The notes under the pieces were generated by a model. The model saw only the letters and a program-made list of their open reading frames with translations, was not told the origin of the DNA and searched no databases. A stretch of DNA of 64,000 nucleotides from Taibaiella lutea (GTDB taxonomy: Bacteria; Bacteroidota; Bacteroidia; Chitinophagales; Chitinophagaceae): assembly GCF_008629695.1 (NCBI RefSeq), contig NZ_VWSH01000003.1, positions 805,356 through 869,355 on the forward strand, in the 5' to 3' direction. Both the position numbers and the translations under genes were made by a program. Shown here piece by piece: positions 19,317 through 28,199 of the stretch (its first letter is position 1; the number at the start of each line of letters is the position of its first letter).

Positions 19317-20003
19317 ATGTCAAAAATATATCTAACAGTTACTGCCCATCCTGACGATGAAGTGCTTGGTTTTGGAGCAAGTGCTTATGTGCTGAGTAAG
19401 CAGGGGCATACTATTATAAACTGTATTCTTTCGGGAAATGTAGATGCGCGTATGAACCGGCCTGAAGTGGAAGAATTAAATAAACATGCTAATAATGCTC
19501 AGGAAATAATTGGCGCCCAACCCCCGATCTTTGGCGATTTTCCCAATATTAAGTTCAACACGGTTCCACATCTGGAAATGGTTCAATTCATAGAAAAGAT
19601 TATTGCCGGAGTTCAACCGGATTATATTTTTACGCATCATCCTTCCGACCTTAATGATGACCATCTGTGTACTTCCAGAGCTTGCCTTGCTGCTTCCAGA
19701 TTGTTCCAGAGGCGTTCGGACATAAAGCCGGTAAGTGGGGTATATTTTATGGAAATTCTTTCTTCGACAGACTGGGCCTTCCCTTCCAATGTATTGCCTT
19801 TTCAACCAAATACATTTATTGAAGTCGGTAAAGAAGGGGTTGATAAAAAGATAGAAGCATTAAATGCTTACGAAGGTGTAATGAGGCCATTCCCTCATTC
19901 CCGCAGCAATGAAACCTTATCAGGACTTGCCGCATTAAGAGGAAGCCAATCAGGTAAAAATTATGCTGAAGCATTTCAGGCCGCTTTTCAAATCCTAAAT
20001 TAA
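19317..20003 (+). CDS. PIG-L (LmbE-like) family sugar N-deacetylase
   Basis: The 228-residue protein carries the zinc motif AHPDDE at residues 10-15 and the distal HHPSDLNDDH motif, the two hallmarks of the LmbE/PIG-L deacetylase family (GlcNAc-PI or MshB-like de-N-acetylases). It probably removes an acetyl group from an N-acetyl sugar, either on a nucleotide or on the lipid carrier. It is followed after four bases by a sugar-phosphate transferase and then by a formyltransferase, which suggests that the exposed amine is re-acylated with a formyl group. Confidence 0.8.
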   Translation: MSKIYLTVTAHPDDEVLGFGASAYVLSKQGHTIINCILSGNVDARMNRPEVEELNKHANNAQEIIGAQPPIFGDFPNIKFNTVPHLEMVQFIEKIIAGVQPDYIFTHHPSDLNDDHLCTSRACLAASRLFQRRSDIKPVSGVYFMEILSSTDWAFPSNVLPFQPNTFIEVGKEGVDKKIEALNAYEGVMRPFPHSRSNETLSGLAALRGSQSGKNYAEAFQAAFQILN

Positions 20004-20007
20004 GATT

Positions 20008-20574
20008 ATGTACCAGGGATTTATAAAACGTTTCATTGATATTATAGCATCATTCTGTGTCATTTTGTTGCTGTCGCCAATTTATTTAATAATAGCTTTT
20101 ATCATTTATATTCAGGATAAAGGCAATCCTATTTTTAAACAATTCAGGGTTGGGAAAAATGAAACAGAATTTAAGGTCTTCAAATTCCGGAGTATGCCTG
20201 TAAACACACCCAATGTTCAGTCTAAAGACGTTTCTAAAATAAGTATAACTCCATTTGGTAAATTTATCAGAAGAACAAATCTGGATGAATTGCCACAGCT
20301 GTTTAATATACTGAAAGGAGATATGAGTTTGATAGGCCCGAGACCAAGCCTGAATTCACAAACGGAATTAATTGAACTCAGAAGAAATAAAAATGTTTAC
20401 AAATGCAGACCCGGTTTGACAGGATTGGCACAGGTAAACGCTTTCGACGGAATGCCCGATGATACAAAAGCCATGTGGGATGGACGTTATGTTCAGAACA
20501 TAACATTTATGAACGATGTCCGTATTGTTTTGAAAACCTTAATCTATTTGACAAAAAAACCACCCACCTATTAG
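20008..20574 (+). CDS. Initiating sugar-phosphate transferase (PglC-type, monotopic)
   Basis: This 188-residue protein is the small bacterial sugar transferase domain. A re-entrant N-terminal hydrophobic helix (residues about 10-35) is followed by KGNPIFKQFRVGKN, FKVFKFRSM, RRTNLDELPQLFNILKGD and SLIGPRPS, with CRPGLTGLAQV near the end. It transfers a sugar-1-phosphate to undecaprenyl phosphate and so begins repeat-unit synthesis. It lacks the extra N-terminal membrane domains of WbaP-type enzymes. The formyltransferase start lies one base after its stop codon. Confidence 0.85.
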   Translation: MYQGFIKRFIDIIASFCVILLLSPIYLIIAFIIYIQDKGNPIFKQFRVGKNETEFKVFKFRSMPVNTPNVQSKDVSKISITPFGKFIRRTNLDELPQLFNILKGDMSLIGPRPSLNSQTELIELRRNKNVYKCRPGLTGLAQVNAFDGMPDDTKAMWDGRYVQNITFMNDVRIVLKTLIYLTKKPPTY

Positions 20575-20575
20575 T

Positions 20576-21400
20576 ATGAAATTTGGATTTGTTACTTGCG
20601 TGCAGATAGGTTTAAGCTGCATGGAAGCTATTTATGAGATCGGAGGAAAACTCGACTTGATTATTAGTATACCTGATGAGAAATCAATCAATAAATCCGG
20701 CAGGATATTTGTGAATGATTTTGCAGAGAAAAACAATATACCTGTTGTGAAAACAAGGCATATTAATGATGAAACAGCAATTAAAGCGATTAAAGATTAT
20801 GAAATTGACTGGCTATTTATAATCGGATGGTCACAAATCGCATCAAAAACGTTAATTGAAACACCAAAATCAGGAACAATAGGGGCGCATCCAACCTTGC
20901 TGCCACAGGGAAGAGGAAGAGCTGCTATTCCGTGGGCTATTATTAAAGGTCTTGATAAGACAGGTGTTACATTTTTCAAAATGGATGAAGGCGTTGATAC
21001 GGGTCCTGTTTTAGGACAGGAAATTATTCCTTTGAGCAATGATGAAAATGCAACAAATCTTTACCGGAAAGTAAATAAAGCACATGAAACGCTGATTAAA
21101 AATATGTATTTTCAATTAGTGGAGAATAAAATTTCAGGTGAAATCCAGGACGAGTCACAGGCGACGGAATGGCCAGGCAGAAGACCTGAAGATGGAGAAC
21201 TGTTTTCAACAATGAATATAGAAGAAGCAGATCGCTTAATAAGAGCTACTACACATCCTTATCCTGGTGCCTTTATGATGATAGAAGGTAAAAAAATAAT
21301 TATCTGGGGTGCTTCATTGCAGTCAGTTGACAACGCAGTAAAACTGGATTTTCAAGACGGCTCTTTGTATGCAAAAGAGTTTATCTGGACATCTGAGTAA
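20576..21400 (+). CDS. Sugar N-formyltransferase-like protein
   Basis: The 274-residue protein has the formyltransferase fold shared with Fmt and the ArnA N-terminal domain. The core signature is GAHPTLLPQGRGRAAIPWA with His105, followed by the conserved Asp141 in KMDEGVDTGPVLG. These would use 10-formyl-tetrahydrofolate to formylate a sugar amine. The Asn of the usual NxHxSLLP motif is Gly103 here, a change at one of the three catalytic positions. The gene lies directly after the PglC-type transferase and the PIG-L deacetylase. An actual formyl transfer activity is inferred, not shown. Confidence 0.7.
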   Translation: MKFGFVTCVQIGLSCMEAIYEIGGKLDLIISIPDEKSINKSGRIFVNDFAEKNNIPVVKTRHINDETAIKAIKDYEIDWLFIIGWSQIASKTLIETPKSGTIGAHPTLLPQGRGRAAIPWAIIKGLDKTGVTFFKMDEGVDTGPVLGQEIIPLSNDENATNLYRKVNKAHETLIKNMYFQLVENKISGEIQDESQATEWPGRRPEDGELFSTMNIEEADRLIRATTHPYPGAFMMIEGKKIIIWGASLQSVDNAVKLDFQDGSLYAKEFIWTSE

Positions 21401-21420
21401 AAATACATATTATAGGAATT

Positions 21421-21472
21421 ACAATCATCCGGATTGTTGGAATATATCTCTATTAAGCATACACCTTAATAG
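21421..21472 (+). other. Two small inverted repeats between formyltransferase and glycosyltransferase genes
   Basis: ACAATC/GATTGT arms (21421-21426 and 21432-21437) and CTATTAAG/CTTAATAG arms (21450-21457 and 21465-21472) lie in the 171-base gap 21401-21572. They may slow or terminate transcription within the operon, but there is no clear T-tract directly after either one. Confidence 0.3.
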
Positions 21473-21572
21473 CCTTTCATCTGTGATATTTTGATTAAAA
21501 TGCAAAAACTATATTCACAATCAGGGGCTATATTAACAGATATTTTTTATATTGTCATCATATTTTAATTTG

Positions 21573-22739
21573 ATGACCGTAACTAAGCCTGTTATTCTCA
21601 TTTTTACAGCATCTTATCTTCCGGGCTACAAAGCAGGTGGAATTTTGAGAACGATAGTTAATACTGTTGATCATCTTTATAAATATTATCATTTTAAGAT
21701 TGTAACGTTAGATCGGGATTTAGGAGATAAAAAGGCCTATGATGCAATTACATCCGAAACCTGGTTGCAAGTTGGGAATGCCGAAGTATATTACCTGAAA
21801 GGGAATATAAAATTAGGAGAGAAAATTAAAAAACTCATCCGAAATACAGAATTTGACATTATACATTTGAATAGTTTTTTTGATCCTGTTTTCACCATAA
21901 AAATAATATCTTACCATTGGTTGCGATTATTTAAAAAGAAACCTGTAATTCTTGCACCAAGAGGAGAACTAAATAATACACAGCTAAAATTTAAATGGCA
22001 TAAAAAGCAAGTATATATCCTGTTTTTTCGCTTTTTTAATTTGGATAAGCAAATTATTTATCATGCATCAGATCAGCAGGAAGCAAACGATATTTCAAAA
22101 GCATTGAACATTCCCCTTTTGCGTATAAAGGTGGCGCAGGATTTACCAAAGCCTATAGATACAGATATTCTTTTTGGTAATTATTATCCTCAGAATAAGC
22201 AGTTGAAAATACTTTTCTTATCAAGGATTTCAAGAGAAAAAAATCTGAAATATGCCATTGAAATACTTCAAATGGTCAATGTGAATGTTTGTTTTCATAT
22301 TTACGGACCAATTGAAGATACCGTTTATTGGGAAGAATGTAAAGTGCTGATGAAATCAGTACCTGGAAACATCAGCATAGAATATTGTGGAATGGTAAGG
22401 CCGGAAGAAGTAGATGAAACAATGCAAAAATATGACTTGTTCTTTTTGCCAACATTCGCCGAGAATTTCGGGCATGTTATAGCAGAAGCATTGGTAAACG
22501 GATTGCCGGTATTAATCAGTAACGGAACTCCCTGGATAAATTTGCCTGCAAAAAGCTTCGGTTGGGATATTGATTTAAATGATCGTTCAGCATTCGTTCG
22601 TGTCATTGAACAATTTTCGAAGACAAATATTGAACAACGTATTGAAGAGAGGCTAATCAGGAAAACAGCTTTTATAAAGCAACTTCCAATAGCAAATATT
22701 ATTCAGGAGAATGTTGAACTGTATAAAACGATATTATAA
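21573..22739 (+). CDS. GT4 glycosyltransferase
   Basis: This 388-residue protein has an acceptor-side loop PGYKAGGILRTIVN near the start, the DIIHLNSFFDP segment, and PVILAPRGELNN. Its C-terminal half has ILFLSRISREKNLKY, the EYCGMVRPEEVDE helix and LFFLPTFAENFGHVIAEALVNG, the E-x7-E donor site. Repeat-unit transferases of this form usually add hexoses or HexNAc sugars. An in-frame TTG at 21552 was not chosen because the ATG at 21573 gives a shorter and more typical N-terminus. Confidence 0.8.
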   Translation: MTVTKPVILIFTASYLPGYKAGGILRTIVNTVDHLYKYYHFKIVTLDRDLGDKKAYDAITSETWLQVGNAEVYYLKGNIKLGEKIKKLIRNTEFDIIHLNSFFDPVFTIKIISYHWLRLFKKKPVILAPRGELNNTQLKFKWHKKQVYILFFRFFNLDKQIIYHASDQQEANDISKALNIPLLRIKVAQDLPKPIDTDILFGNYYPQNKQLKILFLSRISREKNLKYAIEILQMVNVNVCFHIYGPIEDTVYWEECKVLMKSVPGNISIEYCGMVRPEEVDETMQKYDLFFLPTFAENFGHVIAEALVNGLPVLISNGTPWINLPAKSFGWDIDLNDRSAFVRVIEQFSKTNIEQRIEERLIRKTAFIKQLPIANIIQENVELYKTIL

Positions 22740-22812
22740 AAGTATATAAATCAACTTACTATTAAAATTGCACAAAGCCTATTGTGGTTATTAAATAAGT
22801 GATGATTGAAAG

Positions 22813-23952
22813 ATGGAAAACAGAACTTACCAAATTTGCACCAAAACAATTATGGATACCTCAGATTCAGATATTAAATTTGATGAAGAAGGAATATCGG
22901 ATTACTATCATAATTTTTATAAAAACATTTTACCCAATTGGAAGACTGATATAAATGGCTCTGTAGAAATACTAAGAATAGCTGAGGAAATTAAAAAAGC
23001 AGGGAAGGGGAAAAGCTTTGATTGTATTATAGGTGTAAGTGGCGGGATGGACAGTTCTTATGCAGCCTATATTGCAAAAGAAAAACTTGGATTAAGACCA
23101 TTGTTGTTTCATGTAGATGCCGGATGGAACACACATCATGCCGTTGAAAATATAGAACGTCTGGTAGATAAGCTAAATCTGGATTTGCATACCGAGGTTA
23201 TCAATTGGGAAGAAATGAAATCGCTTCATCGTTCTTTCCTGAAAGCCCAGGTTCCGGATCAGGATGTTCAGGATATTGTATTTTTTTCTGCCCTGTATCA
23301 ATTCTCTAAAAAGCATAAAGTAAAACATGTTCTTACAGGCAGCAACATTTCAACGGAATGCGTAAGAGAGCCCGAAGCATGGGGGGCGTATGTTGGTATT
23401 GATAAAATGCTTATAAATGATATTCACCGCCGGTTTGGAGAACGGCCCCTGAAGACACTTCCAATGGTTGATATATTGTCTTACAAGATTTATTATAAAT
23501 ACCTTTTGGGGATGCAGGTAGTAAAGCCATTGGACTATTTTCCCTATATAAAAGCAGATGTTGAACGGGAATTAGAGCAACGGTTTGGATGGCAGCGATT
23601 CCAGCACAAACATCATGAATCACGTTTTACCCGTTTTTTGGAAAGCTATTGGCTACCTCAAAAATTTGGGGCAGACAGGCGAAGAGCGCACTTTTCAAGT
23701 CTTATTCTTACTGGTCAGATGACAAGAGAAGAAGCATTGGCCAAAGTTGCTAAACCGGAACTCGACGCTGTTTTTCTGGAACAGGAGTTTGAATATGTTG
23801 CACATAAACTGGATTTCACTGTCGAAGAATTAAGAACCATTTTTAACGGTGAAAACAAAAAGTGCACTGACTACAAAAACAAAAGGAATATTATCAGATT
23901 CGGAACAAAAGCAATGCAATTTTTAGGTATCGAAAAAAGAGTTTTCAGATGA
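22813..23952 (+). CDS. wbpG: N-acetyl sugar amidotransferase, WbpG family (PP-loop)
   Basis: This 379-residue cytoplasmic enzyme has the ATP-pyrophosphatase PP-loop SGGMDSS at residues 76-82 and a FHVDAGWNT segment typical of WbpG/PseA-like amidotransferases. In P. aeruginosa O5, WbpG with HisH2 and HisF2 converts an acetamido group into an acetamidino group on a UDP-ManNAc3NAcA-type sugar. Here HisH-like and HisF-like genes follow immediately, with an ATGA overlap. The N-terminal zinc-ribbon cysteines seen in most relatives are largely replaced (Cys9 kept; Thr12, Ser29 and Tyr32 at the other sites). Confidence 0.85.
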   Translation: MENRTYQICTKTIMDTSDSDIKFDEEGISDYYHNFYKNILPNWKTDINGSVEILRIAEEIKKAGKGKSFDCIIGVSGGMDSSYAAYIAKEKLGLRPLLFHVDAGWNTHHAVENIERLVDKLNLDLHTEVINWEEMKSLHRSFLKAQVPDQDVQDIVFFSALYQFSKKHKVKHVLTGSNISTECVREPEAWGAYVGIDKMLINDIHRRFGERPLKTLPMVDILSYKIYYKYLLGMQVVKPLDYFPYIKADVERELEQRFGWQRFQHKHHESRFTRFLESYWLPQKFGADRRRAHFSSLILTGQMTREEALAKVAKPELDAVFLEQEFEYVAHKLDFTVEELRTIFNGENKKCTDYKNKRNIIRFGTKAMQFLGIEKRVFR

Positions 23953-24569
23953 TTGCGATTGTTGACTATGGCCTGGGAAACATCAAGGCATTTGCCAATG
24001 TTTATCAGCAATTAAATATTCCCTTTCTGATTGCCGGTAAAGCAACCGATTTGAATAATGCCAGCAGGCTGATATTGCCGGGTGTAGGCGCTTTCGATCA
24101 TGCAATTTTGTCTTTGGAAAAGTCCGGTATGCGCCAAACTTTAGATGAACTTGTTCTCGGAAAAAAAATGCCGGTACTCGGAGTGTGCGTAGGCATGCAA
24201 TTATTCGCCAAATCAAGTGAAGAAGGCCTGCTCCCCGGATTAGGATGGATAGATGCCGAAGTCAGAAAATTTACAGCAACTTCTGATTCAAATGAAAATT
24301 TTCGTTTACCACACATGGGATGGAATGATGTAACACCTACCGCTGAAAATTTACTATGGCCGGGAATAAATGAAAAAACAGGTTTCTATTTCTTGCATTC
24401 TTATTATTTTGATTGCGAAAATAAAGAAGACGCTATCGGAGAAACAGTTTTTGATCATCGGACATTTACCTGTGCCGTAAATACGGATAATATTTTCGGT
24501 GTGCAATTTCATCCTGAAAAAAGCCACCAAAACGGAATACAATTATTAAAAAACTTTGCAGAACAGTAA
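23949..24569 (+). CDS. hisH: HisH-like glutaminase subunit of the sugar amidination complex
   Basis: This 206-residue class I glutamine amidotransferase has the nucleophile elbow GVCVGMQL (Cys80) and the His188/Glu190 pair in QFHPEKS. It would release ammonia from glutamine and pass it through the HisF-like partner to the WbpG-family enzyme. HisH normally serves histidine biosynthesis, but the gene is sandwiched between wbpG and the HisF2-type gene, with an ATGA overlap upstream and a one-base TAATG overlap downstream. A polysaccharide role is therefore the better reading. Confidence 0.85.
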   Translation: MIAIVDYGLGNIKAFANVYQQLNIPFLIAGKATDLNNASRLILPGVGAFDHAILSLEKSGMRQTLDELVLGKKMPVLGVCVGMQLFAKSSEEGLLPGLGWIDAEVRKFTATSDSNENFRLPHMGWNDVTPTAENLLWPGINEKTGFYFLHSYYFDCENKEDAIGETVFDHRTFTCAVNTDNIFGVQFHPEKSHQNGIQLLKNFAEQ

Positions 24570-25348
24570 TGCTCAGACCCAGAATTATACCATGCCTGCT
24601 GATTAGGGATAAAGGCCTTATTAAAACGCAACAATTTAAATCATCAAGATATCTGGGTGACCCCATAAATGCTGTCCGCATTTTTAACGAAAAGCAGGTA
24701 GATGAATTAATGGTTCTGGATATTGATGCCAGCAAACAAAATAAGGAACCGGATTATAAAATGATCGACAAGATGGCGTCAGAATGCAGGATGCCGCTTT
24801 GTTACGGCGGAGGTATTCAGACAGTAGAGCAGGCACAAAGAATTTTCAGTTTAGGCGTTGAAAAAATTTCACTCAGTTCTGTTGCTATACGCAAACCTGA
24901 ACTTATTCCCGATATAGTGGAAAAAGTGGGTAGCCAAAGTGTAGTAGTAACGCTCGATGTTAAAAAGAAAATTTTCGGTGGCTATGACGTATGGATTCAT
25001 AACGGAACAATAAACACCAAAATAAGTCCCGAAACATGGGTAAAGAAATTTGAAGAATTAGGTGTAGGCGAAATTGTTATCAACTCCATAGATAAAGATG
25101 GGATGATGAAAGGATACGATTACCAACTGACCGATAAAATATTTAAAGCAACGCATGTTCCGGTTACCTTCTTAGGTGGTGCCGGCTCCCTTGCAGACAT
25201 AGAAGAAGTTGTAAAGCGATATGGCTCCATTGGTGTTGCCGCAGGCAGTATCTTTGTCTTCAAAGGCAACTATAAAGCTGTGTTAATCAATTATCCGACT
25301 TCCGAAGAGAAGAACGAAATTAATTATCTTTCGCCTTTAGAGGCCTGA
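24569..25348 (+). CDS. hisF: HisF2-type ammonia-channelling barrel protein
   Basis: The 259-residue TIM barrel matches HisF in length and fold (GGGIQTVEQA, VVVTLDVK, and the phosphate-binding FLGGAG and AAGSIF loops). The catalytic Asp11 of IGP synthase is Leu11 here (IIPCLLIRDKG), although Asp130 is kept. The segments KTQQFKSSRYLGDPINAVRI and ELMVLDIDA are typical of HisF2 proteins that accompany WbpG-like amidotransferases. It probably carries ammonia to the sugar-modifying active site and is unlikely to make IGP in the histidine pathway. Confidence 0.85.
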   Translation: MLRPRIIPCLLIRDKGLIKTQQFKSSRYLGDPINAVRIFNEKQVDELMVLDIDASKQNKEPDYKMIDKMASECRMPLCYGGGIQTVEQAQRIFSLGVEKISLSSVAIRKPELIPDIVEKVGSQSVVVTLDVKKKIFGGYDVWIHNGTINTKISPETWVKKFEELGVGEIVINSIDKDGMMKGYDYQLTDKIFKATHVPVTFLGGAGSLADIEEVVKRYGSIGVAAGSIFVFKGNYKAVLINYPTSEEKNEINYLSPLEA

Positions 25349-25364
25349 AAATATTAAATCGTTT

Positions 25365-26456
25365 ATGCGTTATTACATCATTGCCGGCGAAGCCAGCGGC
25401 GACTTACATGGCAGCAACCTTATCAAGGCATTGCATGAAAAAGATGCAAATGCTGATATACGTTGCTGGGGAGGCGATAAGATGCAAGCCGCAGGAGCTA
25501 CATTGGTAAAGCATTACAGGGATTTGGCCTTCATGGGTTTCGTAGAAGTTATTAAACACCTTGGAACCATTCTTAACAATATAAAATTCTGCAAACAGGA
25601 TATTCTCCAATACAAACCTGATGTTTTAATCTTAATTGATTATCCCGGTTTTAACCTGCGTATTGCAGACTGGGCAAAGCTTCAGGGTATTAAAGTAGTT
25701 TATTATATTTCTCCTCAGATATGGGCATGGAAAGAAAACCGCATCAAACAAATCAGGCAATCCGTTGATAAGATGTTGGTGATTCTTCCATTTGAAAAGC
25801 CTTTTTATCAGAAGCATAATTATCCCGTTACCTACGTCGGACATCCTTTGGTGGAAGTAATTGACGCCGAACTACAAAAAACACATATTCCTCTTTCAGA
25901 AAAAGAAATCATCGCGTTACTCCCCGGCAGTCGCAGTCAGGAGTTGAAATTGAAGTTGCCCATCATGTTGAAAATGGTAAAACGTTTTCCGGAATATCAA
26001 TTTGTCATTGCACAGGCACCGGGGCAAGATGCCGCATTTTATAAATCTTTGATAGGCGATTTGGATGTAAAACTATTGCAAGGCCAGACATATAACATCT
26101 TAATGCAAGCCAAAGCTGCATTGGTTACCAGCGGAACGGCAACATTAGAAACCGCATTATTTGGCGTTCCTGAAATTGTATGCTATAAAGGCAACCCCAT
26201 TTCTTACTGGCTTGCAAAGAAGCTCATTAAAGTAAAATATATTTCCCTGGTAAACCTCATTTTAGATAAACCCGCCGTGAAGGAACTTATTCAAAATGAT
26301 TTAAACGAAGAACAGTTGTATAAAGAGCTATACGATTTGATTCATAACAAAGAACGCATCGAACAACTACAAAGTGACTATACAAAATTGTGGGAATTGT
26401 TAGGCGCTGAAAAAGCTTCTGCAAGAGCAGCAGAAGAAATTGTTTCTATGTTGTAA
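25365..26456 (+). CDS. lpxB: Lipid-A-disaccharide synthase LpxB
   Basis: This 363-residue peripheral membrane GT19 enzyme joins UDP-2,3-diacyl-GlcN to lipid X in lipid A synthesis. Diagnostic segments are IAGEASGDLHGSNLI (residues 6-20), the RCWGGDKMQAAG block, LIDYPGFNLRIA, YYISPQIWAWKENRI, and LLPGSRSQELK with the donor-phosphate loop. TSGTATLETALFGVPEIVCYK closes the C-terminal Rossmann half. Length and start match the family. It is the last + strand gene of the envelope block, and its stop is only 12 bases from the convergent histidine kinase gene. Confidence 0.95.
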   Translation: MRYYIIAGEASGDLHGSNLIKALHEKDANADIRCWGGDKMQAAGATLVKHYRDLAFMGFVEVIKHLGTILNNIKFCKQDILQYKPDVLILIDYPGFNLRIADWAKLQGIKVVYYISPQIWAWKENRIKQIRQSVDKMLVILPFEKPFYQKHNYPVTYVGHPLVEVIDAELQKTHIPLSEKEIIALLPGSRSQELKLKLPIMLKMVKRFPEYQFVIAQAPGQDAAFYKSLIGDLDVKLLQGQTYNILMQAKAALVTSGTATLETALFGVPEIVCYKGNPISYWLAKKLIKVKYISLVNLILDKPAVKELIQNDLNEEQLYKELYDLIHNKERIEQLQSDYTKLWELLGAEKASARAAEEIVSML

Positions 26457-26468
26457 CAGTCATTGCTA

Positions 26469-28199
26469 TTATTTAGCAACATTCAAACTGACTACAAAAG
26501 TACTTCCCGACCCATACTCACTATCAACAGAGATATTGCCGCTCTGCGCTTCTACAAACTCTTTACTGATAGCAAGCCCAAGGCCAGTCCCTTCTTTTTT
26601 TGTACCCGGAACCTTAAAATAACGGTCAAATATTTTATTGAGGTATTGTGGCGCAATGCCCTGCCCCGAGTCTTTTACAGCAAATTGAATCTTGTCATCT
26701 TTACAAACAATACTTAATGTTATTTCCGAATTATCATAAGAATACCGGATAGCATTTGAAATAAGATTAGTAAGCACCCAGGCTGTTTTTTCATTGTCCG
26801 CAAATACATCCGGCAGCAAATCAGAAACCTCGGTTTTCAATTGAATCTGTTTTTGCTCCGCCTGGACTTTATTAGCATCAATGGCAAATTGCAATATTTC
26901 TTTAGCATTTGCCGGCATCAGCGATAATTGAATATTGCCGCTTTCCACTTGTGTCATATTCAACAATTCTGCCGTTATTTTTAATAAGCGGTTGGAATCA
27001 TCCTTAATACTGCCTACAAGGTTTTGTTGCTCCGCATTTAACTTGCCTATCTGTTCATTTTCCAAAAGCTGCAAACTCATTTTAATAGAAGCAATAGGCG
27101 TTTTAAATTCATGCGAAACAGTTGCGATGAAATTTGTTTTGGCAAAATCCAGCTCCTTATAAGCAGTTATGTTTTTCAGGATAATCACATGACCTATAAC
27201 CTGAGGCAATTGCTCACCCGTCGGAACAATCGAAATGCGTACCGTTTCACGCTCAAAATACCCTTCCTTATTATCCGAAAATATTTTAATTGGCGGTTGC
27301 TTATTTTCTTTCAGATTTGTCTCCGGTGTCGTAAGCGTCTGAACCAACTCCCTTATCAAATCATTATGTATAGCAAGGTTCTGCGCCTGATGGCCAATCA
27401 TATCTTTTGCAGGAATACCGGATAATTTAAATGCCTCTTCATTTGCAAAAATCACTTTTAATGATTCATCCAGACCAATGACAGGGTCATGCATATTATT
27501 AATCAAAGTCTCAATCCGCTTCTTCTCCATCATCAGCTTTGCAAGATTGCTATTGTTATATTCCTCCAGCTTCTGTGCCATCGTATTAAACGAAGCAGCC
27601 AGAGCGCCATACTCATTATGATGTTCAAGGTAAATCCGTTTCGAATAGTTTTTGTTTGCAATCTCTTCGATAGCAGAAGTGAGATTTCGTATCGGGTCAG
27701 CAATATTGGAAGGCAGATTGAAAAGTAACACAAACGCAATCAGGAAGCAGCAGGTACCCGTTATTGCAATATAAATGCTTGCATTCGTAGCCGTCTTCTT
27801 TGCCTGTTGACTTTTGCCCTGAATCGCTTCCATATTCATTCCCATCAGAATGGAAATATTCTGCCTGATATTTTTTCTTACCAGGCTGTCTACCGGATGC
27901 TGTTTCAACAATTCAAAATTCGTCCTGATATTTTTTGTTATTTCATCCTCGCCCGGCTCCGTAATATTGGCCTCCTGTTGTTTTAAACTGATATTAAACT
28001 TTTCGTTTGCATCCGTTCCATTTTCCTCCAGAGCAATCATCATATTCCTCGAAAACTCAAGAGAATTATAATTGTCAATAAGAATATTATTCGTATCCGA
28101 TTTTAAAGCATTGATGTAAATAGCAGCCACCCCACTCAGTAATATAATGAGTACAAACAGCAAGCCCACACCCAGCGTAAGTTTGGTTTTAATTTTCAT
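26469..28199 (-). CDS. Membrane sensor histidine kinase paired with the KdpD sensor module
   Basis: This 576-residue kinase has helix 1 at about residues 9-30, a roughly 115-residue periplasmic helical segment, helix 2 at about 141-162, and a HAMP linker (about 163-215). A PAS domain (about 232-300), a HisKA domain with phospho-accepting His363 (VSHEFKTPIAS) and a HATPase domain (NLISNAIRYS, DSGQGIAP, GTGLGLAISKEF) follow. Its ATG directly follows the stop of the KdpD-module gene with no spacer, so the two are certainly co-expressed. It most likely phosphorylates the NtrC-type regulator at 35944-37287 in response to potassium or osmotic cues; that pairing is inferred from location. Confidence 0.85.
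   Translation of the reverse strand: MKIKTKLTLGVGLLFVLIILLSGVAAIYINALKSDTNNILIDNYNSLEFSRNMMIALEENGTDANEKFNISLKQQEANITEPGEDEITKNIRTNFELLKQHPVDSLVRKNIRQNISILMGMNMEAIQGKSQQAKKTATNASIYIAITGTCCFLIAFVLLFNLPSNIADPIRNLTSAIEEIANKNYSKRIYLEHHNEYGALAASFNTMAQKLEEYNNSNLAKLMMEKKRIETLINNMHDPVIGLDESLKVIFANEEAFKLSGIPAKDMIGHQAQNLAIHNDLIRELVQTLTTPETNLKENKQPPIKIFSDNKEGYFERETVRISIVPTGEQLPQVIGHVIILKNITAYKELDFAKTNFIATVSHEFKTPIASIKMSLQLLENEQIGKLNAEQQNLVGSIKDDSNRLLKITAELLNMTQVESGNIQLSLMPANAKEILQFAIDANKVQAEQKQIQLKTEVSDLLPDVFADNEKTAWVLTNLISNAIRYSYDNSEITLSIVCKDDKIQFAVKDSGQGIAPQYLNKIFDRYFKVPGTKKEGTGLGLAISKEFVEAQSGNISVDSEYGSGSTFVVSLNVAK

Noticed and set aside
23949..25348. Histidine biosynthesis genes hisH and hisF
   Set aside because: HisF lacks Asp11, the pair is fused by overlaps to a WbpG-family gene, and no other his gene is present.
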